This document shows, piece by piece, positions 17,943 to 27,900 of a DNA stretch of 64,000 bases (position 1 is the stretch's first letter; every line of letters starts with the position of its first letter). The stretch comes from Sphingomonas sp. NBWT7 (lineage in GTDB: Bacteria > Pseudomonadota > Alphaproteobacteria > Sphingomonadales > Sphingomonadaceae): assembly GCF_014217605.1 (NCBI RefSeq), contig NZ_CP043639.1, positions 310,001 to 374,000 on the forward strand, in the 5' to 3' direction. The position numbers and the translations under genes are program-made. The notes beneath the pieces were generated by a model. That model was not told where the DNA came from. It ran no database searches and saw only the letters and a list, made by a program, of their open reading frames with translations.

Positions 17943-20900
17943 CACGATTGCTCCAGCGTTGGCGGCGCGTAGGGCGGTTCGCGATTCTCCGCCGGCGGAT
18001 GGAAGCCCGGTTCGCGACCGCGCAGCTTGGCCATGCCGTCGCGGAAGCCGCGGCGGACGAGGACGAAGAACAGCGGGATGTAGAAGATCGCCAGTACCGT
18101 CGCGGTCAGCATCCCGCCGATCACCGCGGTGCCGATCGCGATGCGACTGTTGGCGCCCGCGCCGGTCGAGATCGCGAGCGGTAGCACGCCGAAGATGAAG
18201 GCCAGGCTGGTCATCAGGATCGGGCGCAGCCGGATGCGTGCGGCGGTGAGCGCGGCATCGATGACGCGCGCGCCCTTCTTCTCCTCCTGCTCGGCAAATT
18301 CGATCATCAGGATCGCGTTCTTCGCCGCGAGCCCCATCGTCGTCAGCAGGCCGATCTGGAGATAGACGTCGTTGGTCAGCCCGCGCAGCGTGACGAACAG
18401 GATCGCGCCGATCAGCCCGGTCGGAATGACGAGCAGCACCGCAAGCGGGATCGACCAGCTCTCGTACAGCGCGGCGAGGCACAGGAAGACGACGATGATC
18501 GACAGGCCATAGAGCAGCGGCGCCTGCCCCGACGACAATCGTTCCTGATAGGAGATGCCGGCCCAGGCAATACTGGTCCCGGGGATCTGCCGGGCGAGCT
18601 CCTCGATCCGGTCCATCGCATCGCCCGAGCTGCCGCCCGCACTCTGCCCCTGGAATTCGAACGATTCGATGCCGTTGAAGCGCGACACGGTGGTCGGTGC
18701 CTGCGACCAGGCGGTCGTCGCGAAGCTCGAGAAGGGCGCCATCTGGCCGTTCGAGCCGCGGACGAACCATTGGTAGAGATCGTCAGGTTCGGCGCGATAC
18801 GGCGCGTCGCCCTGGACGTAGACCCGCTTCACGCGGCCGCGATCGACGAAATCGTTGACGTAGCGCCCGCCCCACGCGGTCGAGAGGGTCGTGTTGACGT
18901 CGGTCTGGGCGATCCCGAGCGCCGCGATCCGCTGGGGATCGGTCTTCACCTGCAACGTTCCGATATCCGGCAGTTCGGACAGGCGCACGCCGGTCAGTTG
19001 CGCGTCACCGTTGGCGAGCCCGAGCAGCTTGTCGCGCGCAGCGGCGAATTCCTGTTTGCTGAGCCCGCCGGTGTTCTGCAGCTCCATCGTGAAGCCTTCG
19101 GACTGGCCGAGACCGCGGATCGCCGGCGGGACGAGGGCGAATACCTGTCCATCGCGCAGCACGCGGAGCGCCGCGGCGGCGCGGGCGACGATCGCGTCGG
19201 CCGTATTTTCCTTGCCCTTGCGTTGCGCCCAGTCGGTCAGCGCAATGAAGCCCTGGCCGGTGTTCTGCCCCGATGCGCCGCCGCCGCCACCGCCCGCGAC
19301 GGTGAACATCACCTTGACGTTCTTCTTCTCGTATTTCTGAAAATACGCCTCGATCTCGCGCTGGATCTGCGTCGTACGCCCTTGCGTCGCGCCGGCAGGC
19401 AGGCGGAACTGGACGATCGCGCCGCCCTGATCCTCGGTCGGGAGGAAGCCCGTCGGCAGGCGAAGGAACAGCACGGCGAGCAATGCGACGACGCCGAGGT
19501 AGATGACGAGGAACAGCCACTTGCGATCTATCACGCGCTTCACGGCGTTGACGTAGCGCTCCGTGCCGCGCTCGAAGCTGGTGTTGAACCAGTCGCGTGC
19601 GCCGTGAACCTTCTGCGCCACGCGCGGGAAGCGGCGTTCAACCCAGCCGCCCTGCTGCTGATCCTTGTCGTGCCGCTGTTTGAGGAGGTGCGCGGTTAGT
19701 GCGGGCGAGAGAATGATCGCGACGGCGACCGACAGGATCATCGCCGAGATGATTGTCAGCGAGAACTGACGATAGATGACGCCCGTCGATCCGCCGAAGA
19801 ACGCCATCGGAAGGAACACCGCAGACAGGACCAGCGCGATCGCAACGAGCGCAACGGTGATCTCGTTCATCGATTCGATCGTCGCCTCGCGCGGCGTCAT
19901 GTCGGGGTTTTCTTCGAGCAGCCGTTCGACGTTCTCCACGACGACGATCGCATCATCGACGAGCAGGCCGATCGCGAGCACGAGACCGAACAACGTCAGC
20001 GTGTTGATCGAGAAGCCGGCGAGATAGAAGACCGCGAACGTGCCGAGCAGAACCACGGGAACCGCGATTGTCGGGATCAATGTCGCGCGCCAGCTCTGCA
20101 GGAAGACGAACATGACGATGACGACGAGGATCACCGCCTCGATCAGCGTCTTCACCACCTCTTCGATCGACAGCTTGATGAAGTCGGTCGAATCGCTCGA
20201 ATAGGCGACCTTCATGTTGGGCGGATACGTCTTGGCAACGCGCGCGATCTCGTTCTTGACGAGCTCCGCGGTCTCCAGCGCGTCGGCGCCGGGCGCCAGC
20301 AGCACCGCGATGCCGGCGCCGGGATGGCCGTTGATCCGGCTCACCGCATTGTAATTCTCCGAGCCAAGCTCGACCCGCCCGATATCGCCCACGCGCACCG
20401 TCGCACCCGACGGCAGCGTCTTCAGGATGATCTCGCGGAACTGCTGCGGCGTCGACAGACGCGACTGCGCGGTAACCGTGGCGTTGAGCATCTGCTCCGA
20501 CGGCATCGGCTGGCCACCGAGCTCGCCGGCGGCGACTTCGGTATTCTGCGTCTGGATCGCGGATATGACGTCGTTCGGGATCAGCTGAAAGCTCGCGAGC
20601 TTGGCCGGATCGAGCCAGATGCGCATGGCATATTGCGAACCGAAGACGTTGGTATCGCCGACGCCTTTGGTGCGGCCGAGCGGATCCTGCAGCGTCGAGA
20701 CCATCAGGTCGGACACGTCGCGGTTCGTCATCTTGTCGGTCGTGTCGTACACGCCGGCGATCAGCAGGAAATCCGGGTTCGACTTGCGGACGACGACGCC
20801 CTGCTGCTGCACCTGCGTCGGCAGGCGGGTGAGCGCCTGCTGTATCTGGTTCTGCACCTGGACCTGCGCGATATCGGGATCGGTGCCCTTCTCGAACGTC

Positions 20901-21175
20901 GCGGTAATCGAGACTGACCCACGCGAGGTGGACGAGGACGCGAAGTAGAGCAGCCCGTCGATCCCGGTCAGCTGCTGCTCGAGGATCTGGGTGACCGAAT
21001 TCTCGATCGTCTCGGCATTGGCGCCGGGATAGGTCGCGCGGATCGATACCTGCGGCGGGGCGACGTCGGGATATTGTGCGATCGGCAGCGCGAGGATCGC
21101 GCCAACGCCCGCCATCATCACGATGATCGCGAGCACCCAGGCGAAAATGGGCCGGTCGATGAAAATGCGTGACAC
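17942..21175 (-). CDS. RND multidrug efflux transporter (HAE1 family, AcrB/MexB-like)
   Basis: This 1077-residue proton-driven inner-membrane pump is within the usual range for the AcrB/MexB family. The start IDRPIFAWVLAIIVMMAGVGAI is typical. The proton-relay Asp pair lies in GLLVDDAIVVVENVERLLEE, and the second half has the repeated fold with GLAAKNAILMIEFA carrying the conserved Lys. Between them are two periplasmic domains. It is the middle gene of the adaptor-pump-channel operon. The start is one base after the adaptor stop. Substrates are not predictable, and no local regulator gene is adjacent. Confidence 0.96.
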   Translation of the reverse strand: MSRIFIDRPIFAWVLAIIVMMAGVGAILALPIAQYPDVAPPQVSIRATYPGANAETIENSVTQILEQQLTGIDGLLYFASSSTSRGSVSITATFEKGTDPDIAQVQVQNQIQQALTRLPTQVQQQGVVVRKSNPDFLLIAGVYDTTDKMTNRDVSDLMVSTLQDPLGRTKGVGDTNVFGSQYAMRIWLDPAKLASFQLIPNDVISAIQTQNTEVAAGELGGQPMPSEQMLNATVTAQSRLSTPQQFREIILKTLPSGATVRVGDIGRVELGSENYNAVSRINGHPGAGIAVLLAPGADALETAELVKNEIARVAKTYPPNMKVAYSSDSTDFIKLSIEEVVKTLIEAVILVVIVMFVFLQSWRATLIPTIAVPVVLLGTFAVFYLAGFSINTLTLFGLVLAIGLLVDDAIVVVENVERLLEENPDMTPREATIESMNEITVALVAIALVLSAVFLPMAFFGGSTGVIYRQFSLTIISAMILSVAVAIILSPALTAHLLKQRHDKDQQQGGWVERRFPRVAQKVHGARDWFNTSFERGTERYVNAVKRVIDRKWLFLVIYLGVVALLAVLFLRLPTGFLPTEDQGGAIVQFRLPAGATQGRTTQIQREIEAYFQKYEKKNVKVMFTVAGGGGGGASGQNTGQGFIALTDWAQRKGKENTADAIVARAAAALRVLRDGQVFALVPPAIRGLGQSEGFTMELQNTGGLSKQEFAAARDKLLGLANGDAQLTGVRLSELPDIGTLQVKTDPQRIAALGIAQTDVNTTLSTAWGGRYVNDFVDRGRVKRVYVQGDAPYRAEPDDLYQWFVRGSNGQMAPFSSFATTAWSQAPTTVSRFNGIESFEFQGQSAGGSSGDAMDRIEELARQIPGTSIAWAGISYQERLSSGQAPLLYGLSIIVVFLCLAALYESWSIPLAVLLVIPTGLIGAILFVTLRGLTNDVYLQIGLLTTMGLAAKNAILMIEFAEQEEKKGARVIDAALTAARIRLRPILMTSLAFIFGVLPLAISTGAGANSRIAIGTAVIGGMLTATVLAIFYIPLFFVLVRRGFRDGMAKLRGREPGFHPPAENREPPYAPPTLEQS

Positions 21176-21176
21176 G

Positions 21177-22373
21177 TCAGCCCTTGCCCTTGGCCTTCTG
21201 CTGCTGCTCGAGCTGTTCGGGCGACGGCGGTTTGGGTTGTTGCGGCGTGCCGGCGGGCACCGCCTTGATCTCGGCGCCCGGCCGCAGCGTGCTGATGCCC
21301 TGCGTGATCACCTTCTCGCCCGCGCGCAGCCCGCCGGTAACGACCCAATTCTGCCCTTCGGCGCGATCGGCCTTCACCGTGCGCTGCACGGCCTTGTTGC
21401 CGTTGACGATCCACACCGTGGCATTGCCCTGCGGATCGCGCGACACGGCGGCCTGGGGGACGAGGATGGCGTTGGCGGTGATTGCCTGCGCGAACACCGC
21501 GCGCACGAACATGCCGGGCAGCAACAGCCCCTGCGGATTGGGGAAGCGGGCGCGCAGCGTGACGGTGCCCGTTTGCTGATCGACGACGACTTCGGCGAAT
21601 TCGACCGTCCCGGTCTGGCCGTAATCGCTGCCGTCCTCCAGTTTCAGCCGCACCGTGGCGTTGGCGGGAAGGACGCCGCCGGTCGCCAGCGCACGGCGCA
21701 GCTGCAGGATCGACGCGGCCGATTGCTGGATGTCGACGTAGATCGGATCGAGCTGCTGGATCGTCGTCAGCGGATCGGCCTGGCTGGTTGTGACCAGCGC
21801 GCCGACGGTGAACAGCGATCGCCCGATCCGGCCGCTGATCGGCGCGGGTACGGTGGTAAAGCGCAGGTTGATCCGCGCGGTTTCGAGCTGCGCGCGGTTC
21901 TGCGCGATCGTCGCCTCGGCCTGCCGCTGCGTTGCGACGGCGTCGGTATAGTCCTGCTTGCTCACCGCCTCGATCGCGGCGAGCGGGCGGAAGCGGTCTG
22001 CGCGGATGCGCGCCGCTTCGGCGGTCGCGCGCGCACTGGCGACGTTGGCGGACGCTTCGTTGGCGGCGGCGCGATAGAGACTGGGATCGATCTGATAGAG
22101 CGGCTGGCCCTGGCGGACGATCGTGCCTTCGGTGAAGAAGCGGCGCTGGATCACGCCCGTCACCTGCGGGCGGACCTCCGAGCTGCGGTAGGCAAAGGTA
22201 CGACCGGCGAGCTCGGTGACGAGCGGCACCTGCGTCGGCCGCGTCACAACATAACCGACCTGGACAGGACCGCCGCCGCGACCCTTCTCCTGCGCGCCCT
22301 GCGATCCGCCGCTGCACGCCGCGAGTGCCAGCGCGCCGAGCGCCGCCAGCTGCCGTCCGTTAATCACCTGCAT
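21177..22373 (-). CDS. RND efflux periplasmic adaptor (membrane fusion protein)
   Basis: This 398-residue adaptor of the AcrA/MexA type has a lipobox at LALAAC (Cys20), a lipoyl/hairpin region (VRPQVTGVIQRRFFTEGTIVRQGQPLYQID), the RINLRFTTVPAPISGRIGRS motif and a C-terminal membrane-proximal domain. A Gln/Lys-rich tail (EQLEQQQKAKGKG) ends it. The start at ATG 22373 (MQVINGRQLAALGAL) gives a sensible lipoprotein signal. The upstream extension to 22586 has no signal-like features. It is the first gene of the efflux operon and is divergent from tamA. Confidence 0.93.
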   Translation of the reverse strand: MQVINGRQLAALGALALAACSGGSQGAQEKGRGGGPVQVGYVVTRPTQVPLVTELAGRTFAYRSSEVRPQVTGVIQRRFFTEGTIVRQGQPLYQIDPSLYRAAANEASANVASARATAEAARIRADRFRPLAAIEAVSKQDYTDAVATQRQAEATIAQNRAQLETARINLRFTTVPAPISGRIGRSLFTVGALVTTSQADPLTTIQQLDPIYVDIQQSAASILQLRRALATGGVLPANATVRLKLEDGSDYGQTGTVEFAEVVVDQQTGTVTLRARFPNPQGLLLPGMFVRAVFAQAITANAILVPQAAVSRDPQGNATVWIVNGNKAVQRTVKADRAEGQNWVVTGGLRAGEKVITQGISTLRPGAEIKAVPAGTPQQPKPPSPEQLEQQQKAKGKG

Positions 22374-22603
22374 CAATCCGTTATGCTTCCGCGTCCTAGG
22401 CCGCAGCAACCGATCTCCATCGCCAAGGGAAAGCAAGGGGAATGCATCGATGATTGGTCTCCGAACGGGAGGATAAGCGCCTCGGGCCGGGAAGCCGCGA
22501 ATTGAAGCAGCGTAACCGTATTCGTTCGGCACGACCAGCCCAAGTGCGACAGAATGATTGCCGCAACCGAATGAAACCATTCGCACATTGAGGCGTTGCG
22601 GTT

Positions 22604-24901
22604 GTGGCGGGTAATAAAAAATACGACGATTTGCGGGTGGAAAAGGGGCGTTTGGTGGGGTTCAATTCGGGGTGTCATCGCTGGTTGGCTGTTGCGTTGG
22701 TCACGGCCGCGGCACCGGCAACCGCGCAAATGGCGAAGCCGGGTACGGCACCGGCGACTGGGCCTGACGCACCGAAAGCCACGACGCCGGGTGGCGCGAA
22801 CGGCACCGTCTCGACGAGCCAAGTTGGTCAGCCGTCTGTACCCGCTGATCCCACAGACAATGTCATCGTTCCCGATGCGGAATTCAATGCGGCGTTGCCT
22901 CCGTTGTCGAGCGATCTCAACGCGCCGCTCGAGCCGATGCCGCGGGCTGACGTCGAAGCACCGACCACTGCGGCCCCTGCCATTACGCCTGCGCCAATCG
23001 TACCCGCGGGTACGCTGCCACCGCCTGCCGTCGTCGACGCCGAACTCGCCCAGCCGCTCAACCCGCTGTCCACTGCGGATACCGTGCCGCTGCAGACGGT
23101 GGCTGATATCAAGGACGCCGACGCGCCCGAGATCCGTTACGAAACGGTGGTTCGCGGGCTCGAACCGCTCGGTCTCGACGACGAGTTCAAGTCGCTCTCG
23201 GCGCTGCGCGAAGGCCATGGAAAGGCTGGCAACGCGACGCAGGTCAATGCCCGTGCGAAGGAGGACGAGGGGCTCGCCGTTCGTCTGATGAAGTCGCTCG
23301 GCTATTACGACGGCGTCGCGGTGTCGACACTGGAGAACGTACCGGGCGAGCCGGCGAAGCTGCGCGCGATCGTTACCGCGACGCCGGGCCGGCTCTACAA
23401 ACTCGACCAGATCACCGTGAACGCCGGCCCGACCGTGCCGCCCAACCTCGTGCGTGAGCAATTGCCGCTGAAGACCGGCGATCCGATCGAAGCGGCGCGC
23501 ATCCAAGGCGCGGAGGCGAATGTCAGCCTCATCCTGCCGCAGAGGGGCTATCCCTTCGTCAAGGTGGGGGAGCGCGACATCCTTCTCGACGACGAGACGG
23601 TGACGGGCGATTATACGCTACCGGTCGACACCGGCCCGCGCTCGTCGTTCGGCGTGCTTCGGCCGGAGGGCGATGCGGTGTTCGACGTCGAGCACCTCAA
23701 CGTCTTTCCGCGCTTCAAGCAAGGCGACCTGTTCGACACTCGCAAGCGCGACGATCTGCGCGAGGCGCTGGTCGCGACCGGCCTGTTCGACACGCTGGCG
23801 GTCGAGCCGGTACGCACCGGGCAGCCTGGGCCCGACGGAACCGAGCAGGTCGACCTCGTCGTCCGCCAGAGCAAGGGGCCGTGGCGCAGCCTCGCCGGCA
23901 GCGCGGGCTATGGGACGGGTGAGGGCGTCAAGGTCGAGGGCAGTTGGACGCACCGCAACCTCTTCCCGCCCGAGGGCGCGCTGGTCCTGACCGCGATCGG
24001 CGGCACGCAGCAGCAGGGCGCCTCGGCCACCTTCCGCCGGCAGAATGCGGGCAAGCGCGACCGCTCCTTCTCCGCGGGCGTCGCGGCCAACCATTCCAAC
24101 TATGACGCGTTCGATGCCTTTACCGGCACCGCATTCGTGCGCTGGGCGTATGATTCGACGCCGATCTGGCAGAAGCGCTTCACCTATGCGTTCGGTGCCG
24201 AACTGACCGGCACCAACGAGAGTGTCTTCGATTTCACCCGCAACGAGCGCGTGCGCCGGACCTACGGCATCGCCGCCATCCCGGCGCAGGCGGTGTGGGA
24301 CACGTCGGACGACCTGCTCAACCCGACCAAGGGCTATCGCCTCAAGCTCAACCTAAGTCCCGAGACGTCGGTACAGGGTTCGGTCCGCCCCTATGCGCGC
24401 ACGATGATCGAGGGCACGGTCTATTATCCCGTCAGCGACAGCCTGGTGATCGCCGGCCGCGCACGCGCGGGATCGATCTTCGGCATCGACCGCGACGATA
24501 TCGCGCCGTCGCGCCGCTACTACGGTGGCGGCGGCGGATCGGTACGCGGCTACGGCTTCCAGCGCCTCGGGCCGTTCGAGCCTGTATCGTCGCTCGTCCC
24601 TAACGAGGATGGCGAGATCGACATCGGCGATCTGCGCCCGGTCGGCGGGCGCAGCATCAACGAATTCGCGCTCGAGGCGCGCTACCGCTTCGGCAATTTC
24701 GGCATCGTGCCCTTTATCGATGCCGGCAACGCCTATGAGAGCACCTTTCCCAAGGCGTCCGACCTACGCTTCGGCGCGGGCGTCGGCGGTCGCTTCTACA
24801 CCAACTTCGGGCCGATGCGCGTCGACCTGGCGACGCCGCTGAACCCACGCCCGGGAGACGGCAAGATCGCGCTCTACGTCTCGATCGGGCAGGCATTCTG
24901 A
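22604..24901 (+). CDS. tamA: TamA-like Omp85 outer-membrane assembly factor
   Basis: This protein of up to 765 residues has a signal peptide (cleavage near TAQ|M), a low-complexity Pro/Ala region, POTRA domains (GRLYKLDQITVNAGPTVPPNLVREQL and GVLRPEGDAVFDVEHLNVFPRFKQGDLF) and a C-terminal 16-strand Omp85 barrel. The barrel has the conserved loop motif GGGGSVRGYGFQ and ends in a terminal Phe. TamA works with TamB in assembling outer-membrane proteins or moving lipids. GTG 22604 is the longest start; GTG 22655, with AAGGGG before it, is a good alternative that shortens the signal peptide. It overlaps tamB by one base. Confidence 0.9.
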   Translation: MAGNKKYDDLRVEKGRLVGFNSGCHRWLAVALVTAAAPATAQMAKPGTAPATGPDAPKATTPGGANGTVSTSQVGQPSVPADPTDNVIVPDAEFNAALPPLSSDLNAPLEPMPRADVEAPTTAAPAITPAPIVPAGTLPPPAVVDAELAQPLNPLSTADTVPLQTVADIKDADAPEIRYETVVRGLEPLGLDDEFKSLSALREGHGKAGNATQVNARAKEDEGLAVRLMKSLGYYDGVAVSTLENVPGEPAKLRAIVTATPGRLYKLDQITVNAGPTVPPNLVREQLPLKTGDPIEAARIQGAEANVSLILPQRGYPFVKVGERDILLDDETVTGDYTLPVDTGPRSSFGVLRPEGDAVFDVEHLNVFPRFKQGDLFDTRKRDDLREALVATGLFDTLAVEPVRTGQPGPDGTEQVDLVVRQSKGPWRSLAGSAGYGTGEGVKVEGSWTHRNLFPPEGALVLTAIGGTQQQGASATFRRQNAGKRDRSFSAGVAANHSNYDAFDAFTGTAFVRWAYDSTPIWQKRFTYAFGAELTGTNESVFDFTRNERVRRTYGIAAIPAQAVWDTSDDLLNPTKGYRLKLNLSPETSVQGSVRPYARTMIEGTVYYPVSDSLVIAGRARAGSIFGIDRDDIAPSRRYYGGGGGSVRGYGFQRLGPFEPVSSLVPNEDGEIDIGDLRPVGGRSINEFALEARYRFGNFGIVPFIDAGNAYESTFPKASDLRFGAGVGGRFYTNFGPMRVDLATPLNPRPGDGKIALYVSIGQAF

Positions 24902-27900
24902 TGCCCGAGGACAACGTCACCACCGATACCGTCGCCGTGCACCGCCCGCTGTGGCTACGCATCCTGAAGTGGATCGGCGTGGCAATCGCCGCGCTGCTCG
25001 TCCTGCTGCTGGTAATCGTGTTCGGCATCAACACCGATCCCGGTCGGCGCCTGGTGGCCGACCAGCTCGGCGGATATACCACCGCGGGCGGGCTCAACAT
25101 CAAGGTTGGGCGGATCGACGGGTCGCTCTACGGGCGCATGGTGCTGAGCGACGTGCGCGTCAGCGATCCCAAAGGCGTGTTCATCTCCTCGCCGCGGCTC
25201 GACGTCGATTGGCGACCGTTCGCCTTCGTCAACAATCACGTCAACGTGCGGAGCCTGGAAAGCCAGCTCGTCACGATGACGCGCAACCCGGAATTCATTC
25301 CGCAGCCGAGCGATCCCGACGCACCGCTGCTGCCCGATCTCGACATCGATATCGACCGGCTGCGCGTCGCGCGCTTCGTGATGGAAGCGCCCGTTGCGGG
25401 CCAGCGGCATATCGCGCGGCTCGACGGCGCGGCGCATATCGCCGATCGGCGCGCGCAGCTGACGGTCGATGCCGCCGCCCTGCGCGCGCCCGGCGTCGCC
25501 GGCGGCGACACGCTCCGGCTCAAGCTCGACGCCGTACCCGACGACGACAAGCTCGATCTCGACGCGCGGCTGTTCGCACCGGCGGGCGGTCTCGTCGCGG
25601 CAATCGCGGGCACCAAGGCGCCGCTGACGGCGACGATCGGCGGGCAGGGGAGCTGGGCGGCATGGCGTGGCAAGGCCGTGGCGACGCTGGGCGGCGGGCA
25701 GTTCGCCGACCTCGACCTGTCGGCACGCGACGGACATATCGAGATCCGCGGGACGACGCAGCCCGGCCTCTATCTCGAAGGGCCGGTCGAACGGCTTACC
25801 GCGCCGCGGCTCGACGTCGCGATCGACACGACGCTCGCCGAGCGCCGCGCCGACACGCGGATCAAGCTCGCCTCGAGCGCGCTGGCGGTCGACGCCGGCG
25901 GGATCATCGATCTGGCGAAAAGCCGCTTCGGCAATTTCGCGGTCGACGCGAAGCTGCTGACGCCCGGCGCGATCGCGCCCAACCTGCGCGGGCGCGACGT
26001 GCTCGCGCGGATGGTGCTGAACGGCGCGTTCGCGACGCCGACGGTGGATTACAAGGTGCGCGCGACGACGCTCGGCTTCGCCGAAACGACGGTCGAAAAC
26101 CTCTATGCTGAGGGGCTCGCTCGGGTCGACAGCGCGCGTATCCTGGTGCCGGTGCACGCCCGCGCGCGGCGCATCAGCGGGCTCAATCCCGCGCTCGGCG
26201 GTCTCACGACCAACGTGCGGATCGACGGCGACCTAGCGATCGACATGCCGACGATCCTGTCGGACAATCTGCGCATCTGGTCCGACACGATCGATGCGAC
26301 CGCGATCATCGCCGCCAACATGGAGACGGGGCGCTACACCGGTGCGCTGAAGGGCCGCGTCAACAATTTCCGCGTCGAAAGCGTCGGTATCGTCAATTTG
26401 ACGACCGACGCGAAGCTCGTCAGCACCCCCAACGGCGGCTTCGGCATCGTCGGCCGCGTCGCGGTGCAGACGCGCGAGATCTTCAACGACGGCGTGCGCA
26501 GCTTCCTCGGCGGCAACGCGGTGGCGGCGGCGAACCTCGGCTACGACACCAACGGCATCGTCACCTTTCGCGACGTGCGGCTCAACGCGCCGGCCTTCCG
26601 CGTGACGCGGGGCAGTGGGCGTTACGATCTCAACAGCGGTGCTGTGCTGGTCGACGCCGATGCCTATTCGGCGCAATATGGGCCATTGTTCGCACTAGTG
26701 ACGGGCAGCGCCGCCGCCCCGGTGGTGACGCTGCGCGCACCGCGGCCGGGCGTCGGCGTCGGGCTCGCCGATCTCAACGCACGGATTGTCGGGCGCGGCG
26801 GCGCTTATGCCGTGACGGCGACGGGAAACACGACCTACGGCCCCTTCAACGCCGACGTGCTCGTCCGGCCGGGGGCTCAGCTGACGGTCGATCTCAACCG
26901 CGTGATCTTTGCCGGCGTCAATTTCACCGGGCGCGTCGTCCAGACCGCCGCAGGGCCGTTCGCCGGGCGCGTGCAATTCGCCGGATCGGGGCTGTCGGGC
27001 GCGATGCGGCTCGCGGCGCAGGGCCGCTACCAACGCGCCGATGTCGACGCGCGCGCCTATGCCGCACAGATCCCGGGGCAGGTCGATTTCGTCATCGGCC
27101 GAGCGATCGTGAAGGCCAGCATCGTGCTCTACGATACGCCGCAGGTGATCGCCGACGCGCAGGTCGCCGACCTGCGCTACGGCCCTACGGTGATCCAAAC
27201 CGGGCGGGTGAAGGTGAACTATGCCGGCGGGCGCGGCACCGCGCAGGCGTTGTTCACCGGATCGAACAGCGTGCCGTTCCGCCTCGCCGCCAACGCACGA
27301 CTGTCGCCGAACGACTATCTCGTCGCGCTGCAGGGCCAGACGAACGGCATCAACTTCCAAACCGGCAATCCGGCGCGGATCGTCGCCACCGGCGGGACGT
27401 ACCGCCTGTCGCCGACGCAGATCGTGTTCGATCAGGGCCGCGCGCGCGTTGCCGGCAGCTACGGCAACGGGATCAACGCGCAGCTGCGGCTCGACAGCCT
27501 CGACCTGTCGATCGCCAACGCGCTGGTGCCCAACCTCGGGCTTGGTGGGCGCGCGACGGGCAGCCTCGATTTCGTCCAGGCGAACGCCAACGCTTTCCCG
27601 CAGGCGGACGCGCGCGTCGCGATCAGCAACTTCACGCGGTCGAGCCTTGCCGCGGTGTCGGAGCCGGTCGACGTTGTGTTCGCCGGGCGCCTGGTGGCGA
27701 GCGGCGCGGAGGCGCGCGCGCTCGTCAAGCGCGGGCCGACGACGGTGGGCCGGATGCAGGCGTTCCTGCGTCCGCTCGGCAGCGGCGGTTCGTGGGCCTC
27801 GCGGCTGATGGCGGCGCCGCTTAGCGGCGGCATCCGCTACAACGGGCAGTCGGGTGTGCTGTTCAGCTTCGCCGGTCTTGCCGAGCAGCAATTGTCCGGG